Positions 8,792-18,734 of a DNA stretch of 64,000 nt are shown piece after piece (the stretch's first letter is position 1; the number at the start of each line of letters is the position of its first letter). A model generated the notes under the pieces. The model did not search any database. It had not been told where the DNA came from and saw only the letters and a list, made by a program, of their open reading frames with translations. Location of the stretch: NCBI RefSeq assembly GCF_002802965.1, contig NZ_NXGA01000001.1, forward strand, positions 3,817,343 to 3,881,342, given 5' to 3'. A program made the position numbers and the translations under genes. The stretch comes from Sporolactobacillus pectinivorans. Its GTDB lineage: Bacteria; Bacillota; Bacilli; Bacillales; Sporolactobacillaceae.

Positions 8792-10689
8792 ATCGAGTAG
8801 GAGGCAGTTCACACTGCCGACCTCTCACACCACCGTACGTACGGATCCGTATACGGCGGTTCAATAACTTAAGCACTTTGAATATGCCGGAGTGTCTTGG
8901 AGAGATTAATCAATCCAAGATGCTCCAGCTTTTCATTCGTTAGGGTGTAACAAAGCGTTTTGCTGTGCGCCGTCCGCCAGTATCCTTTACGGGTGTTGGC
9001 GAAGGTGAAGGCTTGTGCTTCCGACATCCCCAACTTTCGGAGTTTCCTGAGACGGGTTCTTATTTTCTTCCATGATTTCCAGATATATTGACGAATTCTC
9101 GAGCGAAGCCACTCATCCAGGCGCTGGATAAAGCTCTTCATCTGCCCCATCCCGTAGTACTGGAGCCAGCCCCTCATTTTCAGCCGGATTTCTCTGAAGA
9201 GGACATCAAGACTGCGTCCCCGGTTGCGCTTGGTCACTTGCTTCAGGGTCCTTTTGATGCGCTTCTTGGTTTTCGTGCTGGGTCGCGCATAGGCACCCTT
9301 ACGGGAGACACCCAGGGAGAATCCCAGAAAGTTAAGCTTCAGCGGCGAACCCACCTGCGTCTTTTGCCGGTTGACTGTCACTTTCAGGTCTTTCTCCAGA
9401 AACCTGGTGATACTGACAAGGACTCGGTATCCCGCGCGCCGGCTTTTGACATAAATGTTACAGTCATCCGCATAGCGCACGAATTCATGGCCTCTTGCGG
9501 TGAGCAGCTGATCCAGTTCATTGAGATAGATGTTGGCCAGCAGAGGCGACAGGTTCCCACCTTGCGGCGTTCCCTTAGTCGTTGCCTCAAAGAGTCGACC
9601 GTTCATCGCCCCACTCGTCAGGAATCTGCGGATCAGATGCAGGAGCCACGGATCGTCAATATACTGACTGATAAATTTCATCAGAAGATCATGATTGACC
9701 GTATCGAAGTAGGCCTTCAGGTCTAAGTCCACCACATAGTGGTAGCCCTGGTTGTAGAGCGCCATCACTCGGCGGATCGCATCATGAGCCCTGCGATGCG
9801 GCCTGAATCCATAACTGCGATCTGAAAACACCCTTTCGAACGTTGGCATCATCACTTGCGCCACGGCTTGCTGGATCATGCGATCCACAACGGTCGGTAC
9901 GCCAAGTTTACGCTTGGATCCATCCGGTTTGGGGATTTCTACACGTTTTACCGGGGCCGGTTTATAGGTTCCTTTTCGTAATGATACTAATAATTCGTCT
10001 CCGTGTTCTTTGAGATAGGGCAAGGCTTCTTCTACGGTCATTCCGTCCATTCCTGCCGCGCCCTTATTGCGCTTCACCCGAAGGTAGGCCTGATTCAGGT
10101 TCTTTCGCGACAGGACACGCTCCATCATTGACGTGCCATTCTCAGCTGCACGTTCACCGGAAGCCGTACTACGCGCCCCGAAGTCCTCTTGGCCTTCCAT
10201 GCCTATCCTTCTCCGGTGGTCAGCTTGATGTTCTGTTTTCTGCGATGGTCGCACGGCTTCCACCTCCAGTATCAGTAAGAATTGTTATAGTTCAGTCCTT
10301 CGCTGCAAAGGCAGCTACTATGACCTCGGCTGACTTCTGCATCATTCGGCGGCACATCACTGTACCGTTTGTCGCTGTGGGATATACCGTCCCTCTTGTC
10401 GGCCACGTATGATGCAGATCTCCCCGGGTAAGAGCGATAACTTTCGTGCCAGGTCACTGCCAGCTTTACTGTCCGTCATTTGGAGCGGTATCGGACTTTG
10501 GTTTGTTTAGCAACCTGATCCATGACGCACAGCCTTATAGCTGGTTCTTGTCCATCAGTTCAGCACTTTGCCTGAGACTTCCTTCAGATTCTCCCTCACA
10601 GGAGACACCCTTGTCCTCAGCTAGTAGTTCCGACCGCTACGGTCTACAGCGGACTTTCACCGCCAAGTTATCGCCCATGCCGGGCGCAC
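8792..10689 (-). mobile_element. Group II intron, IIC-like, inserted beside a terminator hairpin
   Basis: On the minus strand the element begins GUGCGCCCGG at 10,689, the canonical 5' end. It contains the maturase gene and ends after a domain V-like hairpin (CCGCCGUAUACGG ... CCGUACGUACGG, about 8,826-8,858) and a domain VI-like stem, at about 8,792. The 5' exon is a 16-bp terminator stem followed by ATTTA, the insertion preference of group IIC introns. About 425 bases of 5' ribozyme precede the reading frame. The 3' boundary is uncertain by one or two bases. Confidence 0.8.
8869..10263 (-). CDS. ltrA: Group II intron reverse transcriptase/maturase
   Basis: The 464-residue LtrA-type protein has reverse-transcriptase blocks in order: KNLNQAYLRVKRNKGAAGMDGMT, YGFRPHRRAHDA, TPQGGNLSPLLANIYL and the catalytic FVRYADD. 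A maturase (GIIM) domain with RGWLQYYG follows. No C-terminal HNH endonuclease is present, in keeping with a IIC intron. It should promote splicing and retrohoming of the surrounding intron. GTG 10,263 is the longest start, next to GGAG; an internal start at MMERVLSRKNLNQ is possible. Confidence 0.93.
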   Translation of the reverse strand: MEAVRPSQKTEHQADHRRRIGMEGQEDFGARSTASGERAAENGTSMMERVLSRKNLNQAYLRVKRNKGAAGMDGMTVEEALPYLKEHGDELLVSLRKGTYKPAPVKRVEIPKPDGSKRKLGVPTVVDRMIQQAVAQVMMPTFERVFSDRSYGFRPHRRAHDAIRRVMALYNQGYHYVVDLDLKAYFDTVNHDLLMKFISQYIDDPWLLHLIRRFLTSGAMNGRLFEATTKGTPQGGNLSPLLANIYLNELDQLLTARGHEFVRYADDCNIYVKSRRAGYRVLVSITRFLEKDLKVTVNRQKTQVGSPLKLNFLGFSLGVSRKGAYARPSTKTKKRIKRTLKQVTKRNRGRSLDVLFREIRLKMRGWLQYYGMGQMKSFIQRLDEWLRSRIRQYIWKSWKKIRTRLRKLRKLGMSEAQAFTFANTRKGYWRTAHSKTLCYTLTNEKLEHLGLINLSKTLRHIQSA

Positions 10690-10694
10690 TAAAT

Positions 10695-10736
10695 GTGAGG
10701 GGGAAAGTCAATATGACTTTCCCCCTCACTTTTTTG
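10695..10736. terminator. Bidirectional terminator that is the intron's target site
   Basis: A perfect 16-bp stem (GTGAGGGGGAAAGTCA / TGACTTTCCCCCTCAC) with a 3-base loop is flanked by AAAT on the left and six T on the right. It lies past the ydhK-like gene on the minus strand. The intron starts 5 bases beyond the hairpin, so removing it in silico restores a T-rich tract (ATTTA joined to TTTT). Confidence 0.85.
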
Positions 10737-10844
10737 CATGAGTAGCTACTAATTCATAGAAAAATTATAATCTGCAAAATGAGCATCGGTATACCTTGAA
10801 TAAAAGGAGGGGAAAGAACGAATAATGATCAAAATATAGATGAA

Positions 10845-11414
10845 TTATCGAGATATCAATTCATCTTCAGTCACCCATTTATGGCTTTTTATCACTTTTC
10901 CAGTCTTAGTATCGGTATAATTGACCATATAAATATTCGTTTGCTTAGCACTGTCAATTGTTGCTTCTGCGCCCATCATCCCTGGCATATGGCTGGCGTT
11001 TAGATTAACCTTTGTCCCCGTTTTGAGAAGTCCTTTGTTGTGAGTCTGTAACTCTTGCTGGATAACCCACTTATGATTTCTAACCACCTTCCCACCGTTA
11101 GTTGGATGATAAGTAACAGTATACACATTAGTAGTATAAACTCCGGCAACCGTTCCTTTAGCATTCATCATACCGGACATATGATCTGTTTTCAGCGTCA
11201 CTTTACTCCCCTTTTTAAATTCAGGATTCATTGTTGCTACAAGGTCCTGTGGAACATCGCGATCCGACGACATAGCGTGCTGATCATGATCTCTATTCAT
11301 ATCATGGCTCATGGAGCTTGAACTGTCATTTGTTCCCTGGCTTGTGCTACACCCAGTTAACGCTACAACAAAAACTAATAAAAAAAAGGATACGCAGAAT
11401 TTTTTTATTGCCAA
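10845..11414 (-). CDS. ydhK: YdhK-like lipoprotein with two DUF1541 repeats
   Basis: The 189-residue secreted protein starts at TTG 11,414 behind GGAGTG. Its signal peptide ends in a lipobox (ALTGC). After a His/Met/Asp-rich linker come two tandem DUF1541 repeats (about 70-125 and 130-185), each with HM[SP]GMM and a later HKWV. The His/Met content and the location beside copper genes suggest extracytoplasmic copper binding; this is inference. As a lipoprotein it is a possible Lit substrate. Confidence 0.8.
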   Translation of the reverse strand: MAIKKFCVSFFLLVFVVALTGCSTSQGTNDSSSSMSHDMNRDHDQHAMSSDRDVPQDLVATMNPEFKKGSKVTLKTDHMSGMMNAKGTVAGVYTTNVYTVTYHPTNGGKVVRNHKWVIQQELQTHNKGLLKTGTKVNLNASHMPGMMGAEATIDSAKQTNIYMVNYTDTKTGKVIKSHKWVTEDELISR

Positions 11415-11419
11415 AGCTG

Positions 11420-12080
11420 ATCACTCCTGACACAATAAAATTAATCACATCAGGTAATATACCCTATAAGATGAAAATAAATCGTATGCCCTGTCAGATC
11501 TGGGAACTGCGATGTCCCCCCTTCCAGGGCTTGTACTTACGTTATAATAAGGTTATTGAGTTCCTACGGAGGTATGCCAGTTGGCTAGTAAAGAGCAGAT
11601 AAAATCATTGAGGAATACAAATACATACGAGATGCGGAATCAGTTTATCGATCATACCTAGTTTATCAATGATGAACGCCTTAAAGCATTTCGTACCATA
11701 AAAAAATCATTACTAAGGTGGTTACTGAAATTGAAAACAGTACCTTTGGCAATGATTTTAAGAGATACTTTAGTCTACCTAAAAAAAGAAAAAAAAGCAC
11801 GAAAGAAAAATGCATTCTCTCGTTTACCCTCGTATTTTTCCTGTCAGGACAAAAAGACAGCCCGAATAAACTCTTAATACTACGAAGTTGAAGCATTAAG
11901 ACTGTATGAAAATATTTCACCGAGTCCTGAAAAAACCTACTGGCAGCCGGTGGGTTAATATTAGGCACTTATTGAAAAAAGTAATCAAGAAGCTAAACTT
12001 TTTTTTCATCCAATACTTCTACTGATATTTTTAGCTTTTCTGAGATAAATGGCTTAAGTTCTTTGAACTAACCGAAATAC
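11420..12080. other. Gene-free, probably decayed region
   Basis: About 660 bases lie without a credible gene between the YdhK-like gene and tcpC. A short palindrome, GGTA-ATA-TACC, sits 38 bases upstream of the ydhK start (11,453-11,463) and may be regulatory. On the plus strand, peptide-like pieces in different frames (for example IIEEYKYIRDAESVYRSYLVYQ from about 11,599 and KVVTEIENSTFGNDFKRYFS from about 11,717) interrupted by stops suggest a broken gene, which I cannot identify. Confidence 0.4.
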
Positions 12081-12083
12081 TTT

Positions 12084-12980
12084 TTATTTAACAATCATCC
12101 AATTTTTATCTTTTTGCAGAGTCAAATCAAACTGTGAAATCTGCGTCGCCTTTGTTTGCTGATCGAGATACTTCACGGATACTGAAACCTGCACTTGATT
12201 GCCCACTTTCCGATACACCGGATTGATCATCTCTGAAAAGACATAGTCCTTGCCAATCGGTTTCAGCACATTGTCTTTGACATAGTAGGACAGTTCTTCT
12301 TTACTTGCAGTAGGATATAGTTTAAAGAACGTTTTTAAAAATACGTTGATTTCTTCTGTCGTACCTCCATTCACCGTACCATCATTTTCTACTGCTTTTG
12401 GCTCATAACCTGACTTCACAGGATTCTCGCAAATGGTGGGATTTCTGACGATGACCATGTTTCCGGCTTTATCCATATAGACTCCCACCTTATAAGAGGC
12501 ATTCACCGCCTTTTTTGTGTCGCCCTCCGTTATCAGCTGATCAACGGAAAAAATGACGGCATACTCGTGTTCATCGATTCGCCTTACCTTCCAGATTTCC
12601 ACGTCGTTAACTGAAGAAGAGGTAGGAATGTCCCTGCGAATGGTGTCGATGTTTAAATCCTGTAATTCTTTAGTCAGATACCCTTTGAGAGCTTCTGTCC
12701 GTTGGTCGATTACATTCTGGTTGTTTTTCCATGAATAATAGACTTTAGCAAAGTTTTTGATGAAATTTTCGATCGGGTTGATATCGATCACTTGTTTTTC
12801 AATCACTGTTGTTTCATGAACCGTGTGCCTATTGACGGCGGTAAAATTTTTATATATCCCAAAAGCAACGCTGCTGATCAGCAGAATCCAGAGGAAAATC
12901 ACCCATTTTCGATGGGGACCAACTTTCATCACATGGACCTTTTGAGGCTTGGACAGTTTTGCTTTTCTTCTGATTTTCAT
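12084..12980 (-). CDS. tcpC: Conjugation channel protein TcpC (Tn916 Orf13 family, VirB8-like)
   Basis: The 298-residue protein has a basic cytoplasmic N-terminus, one transmembrane helix (about 28-45) and two extracytoplasmic NTF2/VirB8-like domains, as in TcpC/ConC-type proteins. It should help assemble the mating channel. AGGAAGG precedes the ATG. It is the last gene of the minus-strand transfer operon, 22 bases after cwlT. Confidence 0.85.
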   Translation of the reverse strand: MKIRRKAKLSKPQKVHVMKVGPHRKWVIFLWILLISSVAFGIYKNFTAVNRHTVHETTVIEKQVIDINPIENFIKNFAKVYYSWKNNQNVIDQRTEALKGYLTKELQDLNIDTIRRDIPTSSSVNDVEIWKVRRIDEHEYAVIFSVDQLITEGDTKKAVNASYKVGVYMDKAGNMVIVRNPTICENPVKSGYEPKAVENDGTVNGGTTEEINVFLKTFFKLYPTASKEELSYYVKDNVLKPIGKDYVFSEMINPVYRKVGNQVQVSVSVKYLDQQTKATQISQFDLTLQKDKNWMIVK

Positions 12981-13002
12981 CGTTTAAAACTTCCTTCCTA
13001 TT

Positions 13003-14010
13003 CTATTTGTTTTTAATCCGACCTGCACTGACCAAGTGCTTCTGCCAGTAAGGAGTTGTGAGATCCGCATAGCCAATCGGATCACCAGCTTGGTACATAC
13101 GATTGTTTCCGACATAAATTCCAACATGCGTGATATAGGTGCCTGCGTTATAGGTATCATGAAAAAACACCAAGTCCCCTGGCTTGGCTTCTGAAAGCGG
13201 AAGATGCTGCGTCACGTCATACTGTGCTTGAGCCGTGCGTGGCAGGCGAATGCCCGCTTTGCCAAAGCTCCACTGCGTTAATCCACTACAATCAAAGGAC
13301 GTGTTAGGATTGTCTCCCCCAAACACATAGCGCCAGCCTTGATATTTTAAGGCTTCGTTCATAACGGTTTGAACAGTAGAATCTCCGAATTGTGCCACAG
13401 CTAGATATTGAGAGACTAGTGAAACATAAAACATATTTCCGTAACGGTATCGCCAGCCACTATTTTTCTTCAATGCAATCGGGTTTGTGTAAGAAACTTT
13501 TTCCCCAGCGGATTTTTCTTTCGCAAAGGTCTCGGCAAGTTCAAAGGTGTATTTTTTACCGTGGCTCGCCACGTAATCAATGAATTTTCCTCCATAGTTA
13601 TAAGCCTGGATCACAGTATTGATGTCGTCTCCTTTTTTCTTAGAGGACTGTAATAAAGCTGCGAAGTATTTACATCCTTGCTGAATCGATTCCTCCACAG
13701 TAAAGGAACGCGGAGACTGCCCGGTCGAGGCCATCGACTGCATGACATCTGTACCACGACCTCCGCTTTCCACCTGCATGATGGCAAGCAAATCACCGAC
13801 ATAGCGCTCGATTTGATATTTCTTGGCATACTTTTCCACCATTGGCTGGTGGGCCAGTACTTCCTGTGACAGATTAGCGCCTGCAAGATCTATCCCATTG
13901 CCGCTGCCGTCTCCATCCTCTTCATTTGAAATGAAAACAGCGACAAAAATTAGTAGGGAAATCAGCATAGCCAAGACGGCACCGAAGATTAGCCAAACGT
14001 TTAATCTCAT
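13003..14010 (-). CDS. cwlT: Bifunctional cell-wall hydrolase CwlT (Tn916 Orf14)
   Basis: The 335-residue membrane-anchored enzyme cuts peptidoglycan so the mating channel can cross the wall. After an N-terminal helix (about 6-29) comes a lysozyme-like domain (AIMQVESGG with the catalytic Glu, and IQAYNYG). A C-terminal NlpC/P60 domain follows with FDCSGLTQW (catalytic Cys) and THVGIYVG (His). It overlaps the upstream gene by four bases (ATGA), which indicates translational coupling. Confidence 0.93.
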   Translation of the reverse strand: MRLNVWLIFGAVLAMLISLLIFVAVFISNEEDGDGSGNGIDLAGANLSQEVLAHQPMVEKYAKKYQIERYVGDLLAIMQVESGGRGTDVMQSMASTGQSPRSFTVEESIQQGCKYFAALLQSSKKKGDDINTVIQAYNYGGKFIDYVASHGKKYTFELAETFAKEKSAGEKVSYTNPIALKKNSGWRYRYGNMFYVSLVSQYLAVAQFGDSTVQTVMNEALKYQGWRYVFGGDNPNTSFDCSGLTQWSFGKAGIRLPRTAQAQYDVTQHLPLSEAKPGDLVFFHDTYNAGTYITHVGIYVGNNRMYQAGDPIGYADLTTPYWQKHLVSAGRIKNK

Positions 14011-16283
14011 TTTTGGCTTCCTCTCTGCCTACGAGTCACGCGTTGCCTTGTCTGTTGACCCGTTTCTGTCCGATTATGCCTGAGGGTTGCCTCTTGTTTT
14101 TTGATCATCGGGGCCAGTTGTCGGCTCTTTTTTGGTGTAAACGGTTGTCGCGTTGCGTTTGGATGAGTCGGTGCGTGCTCTTTCTGCGTCGCAACTGGGC
14201 TTCTCCTGTTAAGATCCTGCTTGGTGAGATCTTGGCGTACTGTAGAATCTGGCATCTGGACGACCGGACGATTGAGCTCGGTATTTTTTGCTTGGCTTTT
14301 TTTCTCCTGATCCTTGAATGAGTGGATTGAGTTTATCGCCCTTTTGTTTGTCTTCAGCGTGGAATCAGGCATTACAGACCGTGCAGGTGCCGAATGAGGC
14401 CTTGCCGTTTTTTGCTTCTTGGCTGGTTTATCTTTTGTTAATTTGGTTTTAGGCCGTTCAACGAAATCCTGTTCGGTTGCCTTTTGTTGACGGGTCCGGT
14501 TAAATTCCAGTCGGCGTTGCGCAATCGTCGGACGCTGCTGCATTTGGTTCTTTTCACGGTTCTGTTTTTTGTCCGCGATTTTTTGCACTGTACGACTTTT
14601 GGCGTCCTCTGTCTTTTTTGTCATCGTGTCGTGCTTTTCTGTCTTCCCATGAATCAAGACTTGGCGGGTATTCAAAGGTAAAGCCGCTGTTTGCTTCTTT
14701 CTTGGATTTGGGTTGTCCGTGCTTCGCTTTATTGTCTCTTTGCCCGCACCCGCTGACCGACCTGTACGAGGCTCAAGCTGGGATTTCTTTGATCCTTGTG
14801 TTGGACGTTGGCTGCGGGTTTGCGTCTGTTGGGAAGCTCCGGACCTCGAAGCTTTTGCCCTTGCCCCAGGGCCAGCTGCCGCACCGGTTGCTCCGGCCGT
14901 AAAAAAGCGACCCATTTTCCGCTTCCATCGCCGCGTCTCGCGATGTAAGAACCGATAAGGCCGTTGCAGGATTTGGCTTCCCATCTGCTGAGAATCACTC
15001 GCCTGCAAGTGGAATAGGCCCATAAGGTCACCCAGTTTGGCGTAAATACCCGCAAAAGTCACAATCTGTAAAAAGGCAATCAGGAAAAACGGGAATTCTC
15101 CGGATAGGGCGTAAAGCATGGTGGAAATGGAAAAGGCAATCGTGACAATTAGCGTAATGCCTGCCCGTGTCATGATGACATTGAAAAGCTTCATGATGGC
15201 CTGTTTGCCCATGCCATTAAAGCCCGGGATCATGGAAAGCAGAAAACTGATGGGCAGGAAGAGGGCATAGATGATGAACAAGATCTGCGAGAAAATCATG
15301 ATCCCCGAAAGTAGAAACACGAAGATGGAAATCCCGATATTGAATAGAAACAGGAAGAACACCATCCCCAAACGTGGGGTCGTCTTGGTGAGTGTCAGGT
15401 TCTTATTGCCTTCTTTTTCAATTTCCTCTTTAACAACCGCTTCCCGGTCTGCGCCGTTGTTTGCGTCCGGATCTGCGGACAGCAGCTTTTCCACCCGTTT
15501 CTGTCCGATTTTAGTCATATCAGAATTGCCATACTGTAGAAGCAGCCAGGGCTGCTGCACTTGTATCGAAAACAAGTTATCCCGGATGAGGGCTGCGCTG
15601 TCCTGACCATGACTTCCCGAGTGTGGCATCACCATTTTTGTCCCCAGCGACAGACTAGCCTTGCTGATGTCCGCCGAAAATCCATTGATTTTGCCGATAT
15701 AGTCTGGGGCATAGGCAATAAAGGAAGCGGACAGAAGAAAAACCACCAAAAAGTTCATCACGGCGTGCATCACTTTGGTGGTCTCTCGCTTGATCAGCCC
15801 CACATAGGCCACATAGATCCCGAGGATTAAAATAAAAATCAGCAGGAACCCTGGATAAAAGCCAGAACTATGAAAGCCGCTGGGCGAAATACCTGCCAAT
15901 GTTTGCATGTTTTTTCCAATCGCGTTTGCAGTCTTGGAAACGAAATCTAAGGAATAGGCTTCCTGTACGAGATACCCTGTCGCATTGGACAGGTAAAGAG
16001 AAAGCGTCCAAATAAAATTAGTGATCGCGTATAGCCCATACATGACCTGTTTGCCAATGCCATCGGTCCAATTCCACGGCAGCCAGTCCCATGAATTATC
16101 CACATAGAAATCGAGCTGGTAATTGCCCAAAGGATATTTAGAGTAAGCATTCTGAGCACTGACCGTATCATCGACAAGACCGGCCGCATGGGCAATCGTT
16201 CCAAGCAGTGCGAAGAAAAGCAGCGATCCAACCGTGACCAAAAGAACAGCCATGAAAATTTTACGTCTCTTTTTCAGGTGCAT
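14007..16283 (-). CDS. Conjugation membrane protein, ConG / Tn916 Orf15 family
   Basis: The 758-residue multi-pass protein is VirB6/TrbL-like. A cleavable or anchor helix (about 10-33) and several hydrophobic segments up to about residue 430 are followed by a roughly 300-residue highly basic, Gln/Thr/Lys-rich hydrophilic tail of low complexity. Such proteins form the inner-membrane part of the type IV secretion channel. ATG comes directly after the VirB4 stop (TAAATG) with GAGGTG upstream. Confidence 0.85.
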   Translation of the reverse strand: MHLKKRRKIFMAVLLVTVGSLLFFALLGTIAHAAGLVDDTVSAQNAYSKYPLGNYQLDFYVDNSWDWLPWNWTDGIGKQVMYGLYAITNFIWTLSLYLSNATGYLVQEAYSLDFVSKTANAIGKNMQTLAGISPSGFHSSGFYPGFLLIFILILGIYVAYVGLIKRETTKVMHAVMNFLVVFLLSASFIAYAPDYIGKINGFSADISKASLSLGTKMVMPHSGSHGQDSAALIRDNLFSIQVQQPWLLLQYGNSDMTKIGQKRVEKLLSADPDANNGADREAVVKEEIEKEGNKNLTLTKTTPRLGMVFFLFLFNIGISIFVFLLSGIMIFSQILFIIYALFLPISFLLSMIPGFNGMGKQAIMKLFNVIMTRAGITLIVTIAFSISTMLYALSGEFPFFLIAFLQIVTFAGIYAKLGDLMGLFHLQASDSQQMGSQILQRPYRFLHRETRRWKRKMGRFFTAGATGAAAGPGARAKASRSGASQQTQTRSQRPTQGSKKSQLEPRTGRSAGAGKETIKRSTDNPNPRKKQTAALPLNTRQVLIHGKTEKHDTMTKKTEDAKSRTVQKIADKKQNREKNQMQQRPTIAQRRLEFNRTRQQKATEQDFVERPKTKLTKDKPAKKQKTARPHSAPARSVMPDSTLKTNKRAINSIHSFKDQEKKSQAKNTELNRPVVQMPDSTVRQDLTKQDLNRRSPVATQKEHAPTHPNATRQPFTPKKSRQLAPMIKKQEATLRHNRTETGQQTRQRVTRRQRGSQK

Positions 16284-18734
16284 TTAGGTCACCTCTTTTC
16301 TGACCGGTGGACGGGTGTCAAAGGCATGGAGCAGTTCCTCAAAGACCGGATGAATCTGGATGACACCTACACGGCCATACAAGTCAGAGATAAGGCACTG
16401 GCCATTTTCAAGTTCACGTAATCGTTTCTGGTTTTGTTCATCCTCCTTGTCCACGCCGAAGAATTCCAGTGTCTTCTTGATTTCGTGTATATCCGTCGAA
16501 CGAAATGCAAATTTCAGACCGATATTGTTTTTCATCTTCTCATCCAGTAAATCATCTGCGTTCTGGGTTACGAAATAAACACCGGCGTTCATGGCGCGAC
16601 CAGCCCGCACCAGCTTGTTGGAAAGGGTCTTCCCCTGTGCCACCTGCAAAAAGCTCCAGGCTTCATCCAAGTCCACCATTTTAAACACGCTGCGGTTGGA
16701 GTGAATGAAATCAAGGGCAAAGGTGCTGATGACAATTAAAATCGCCACACTTAAAAGTTCCACAGTCGTGTATTCCTTAAATTCGGTTTCAGCATCTGGA
16801 AGCACCAAGTCCGCCACTTGGATGATGTTCAGCTGCTTATCCAGGCTGATCGACTGAACGGTCATGCCATCAGAGAACAACAAGTGTCCCAGGTTACTGT
16901 CCTTAATGCTGTCGATATGGTCAGCCATGCTGCTCGCAACGGAAGTGCCCTCCTTGTATAACTCGTCAATGACGCACAAAAGCCCTCGTCGGTCGCTTTG
17001 CGTCACCCGACGGATCGCCTTACGAAGCGTTGGGAACTTCTCACCATCCCGACTGGAAATGCCTGTGAGAAAGGTAAGGATGTCGATGGCGAGGCTCTCT
17101 GCATCCTTCGGCTGTTTCATAATCACATAAGGGTCAAGTAAGCCCTTGTTGCGTTCCTCTCTGGTCAGATTGATGATGTTAATTTCCTCGGCAATTTCCG
17201 GTAGCGTTTCCTTCCACCCACCACGCTCGGATTTGGGATCTAAGATCACCGCCTGTCCCCCGTAGAGGACGGCATAATAGACGAGTAAGTTGTTCGAGAA
17301 GGATTTTCCGCCGCCAAGGGAACCAAGAAAAGCCGCTGCAAGTGCATTAGTGACAGACCCTTTCACGCCTTGTGCCGCAAGGCTTGGCTTTAAGTAAACG
17401 TTGCGCCCGGTGTCCAGATTGTAGCCGATATAGATCCCCTCTGTTTCCCCAAGCATCTGCGCGGCACCAAAACCTAAACCGGCTAGAAAATCACTGGTCA
17501 CATACTGGATGTAATCATTCATATACCGTTTGCTGGCAGGAAGGAACTCGCCATGCAGCCCGATCATATCGCCAAATGGGCGTACGAGTTTAATACTGAA
17601 ATCATCGTAGAAGTCCATGACTTCGTTACAACGCCGCTTCAATTCGTCTAGATCCGGCGCGGCGACTCGAATCACGTAACTGAGCTTATACATCGCTTCC
17701 TTGGTCTGATCGAGAGCCGCTTCTAGTTCGTTGACACTATCCAGTGCTTCCATCACGTCGTTCCCCGACTCATTGTTGGACTGCCAAGCATGGTTATCTA
17801 AGTCTTTCAGCTCCTTTTTCTTGTTACGCACCGTCGTTAAGGCTTTCTTATTCGTGACAATCTCCACATTCATCGATGTGTCAATCGAAAACGTGAATTG
17901 TTGTTGTTGATAGTAAAAGATCTCTGAGGAAGGGAAGTCCAGCTCCCGCACAATCGAATTAATCGTGAAATAGGAAACGTAAGTCGTTTGATCTTCCCGT
18001 TCGATTTTCAAATACCGCTGACTTTCCTCGACGAGGCAACGGGTGGGTTTGATCAGGTCATACCGCTTCACCAACGTTTCCCGCTTCAGCTTTTGGGTTG
18101 GCAGAGGATAGGTGTAGGACTCATAAGATGAACCGGTCCTTCCATAGAGATGTTCAATTAGATAACCGAAGTCATCTTTATCTAGCCTGCGGACTTTGAA
18201 CCGGCGAGCGATTTTGTTTTCCAGCAGGCGTTCCATTTTCATAAACCGATTGATCTCTTTATTACTCAAGCTGACGAAATCGCCCATCAGTTGGTGATTG
18301 ACCTCATGAAGAAACTCAGAAAAGCTCACTATCACAGACTCACCGAATGCCCTTAGATTCACTTCCTGCTCATTTAATAACAGTTTGAAGCCGATAAAAA
18401 AGCGATAGTCGATTTGGTTTTCACCAATCATGCCGACTAACGCTTCGGTTTGTTCATCAATTTTTCGGTAAGCCACGTCTTTCAATTTCCCGGTCACTGC
18501 TTGCTTACTGCGTGTCTGCGTGGCCCGGATACTCGATTCAGTCGCAATCTGCAGGGCATGAATTTTCCCGTCACGACTCTGAGCGATGAGCTGGCGAAAA
18601 TGGTCATGTACTTCGTTTTTTTCTTCCGGACTCAGAAACGAGTAATTGTAGGGAATCAGTTCATAATAGGCGAAGCACTCGCCGTCATGATTAAAAACAA
18701 GATTATTTTCGATGTACTTGATCGGGTACGCCAT
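16284..18734 (-). CDS. VirB4-like conjugation ATPase (ConE / Tn916 Orf16)
   Basis: The 816-residue ATPase powers the type IV secretion channel. It has Walker A GSLGGGKS (about residue 465), Walker B-like VFKMVDLDEAW and the family segment VRAGRAMNAGVYFVTQNADDLL. The start at ATG 18,734 is set by GAGGAG 8 bases upstream; the frame overlaps tcpE by 32 bases. It is essential in related elements. Confidence 0.92.
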   Translation of the reverse strand: MAYPIKYIENNLVFNHDGECFAYYELIPYNYSFLSPEEKNEVHDHFRQLIAQSRDGKIHALQIATESSIRATQTRSKQAVTGKLKDVAYRKIDEQTEALVGMIGENQIDYRFFIGFKLLLNEQEVNLRAFGESVIVSFSEFLHEVNHQLMGDFVSLSNKEINRFMKMERLLENKIARRFKVRRLDKDDFGYLIEHLYGRTGSSYESYTYPLPTQKLKRETLVKRYDLIKPTRCLVEESQRYLKIEREDQTTYVSYFTINSIVRELDFPSSEIFYYQQQQFTFSIDTSMNVEIVTNKKALTTVRNKKKELKDLDNHAWQSNNESGNDVMEALDSVNELEAALDQTKEAMYKLSYVIRVAAPDLDELKRRCNEVMDFYDDFSIKLVRPFGDMIGLHGEFLPASKRYMNDYIQYVTSDFLAGLGFGAAQMLGETEGIYIGYNLDTGRNVYLKPSLAAQGVKGSVTNALAAAFLGSLGGGKSFSNNLLVYYAVLYGGQAVILDPKSERGGWKETLPEIAEEINIINLTREERNKGLLDPYVIMKQPKDAESLAIDILTFLTGISSRDGEKFPTLRKAIRRVTQSDRRGLLCVIDELYKEGTSVASSMADHIDSIKDSNLGHLLFSDGMTVQSISLDKQLNIIQVADLVLPDAETEFKEYTTVELLSVAILIVISTFALDFIHSNRSVFKMVDLDEAWSFLQVAQGKTLSNKLVRAGRAMNAGVYFVTQNADDLLDEKMKNNIGLKFAFRSTDIHEIKKTLEFFGVDKEDEQNQKRLRELENGQCLISDLYGRVGVIQIHPVFEELLHAFDTRPPVRKEVT

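Noticed and set aside
11681..11968. Minus-strand 95-codon frame with a hydrophobic end
   Set aside because: No ribosome site or recognisable motif; better explained as decayed plus-strand sequence.
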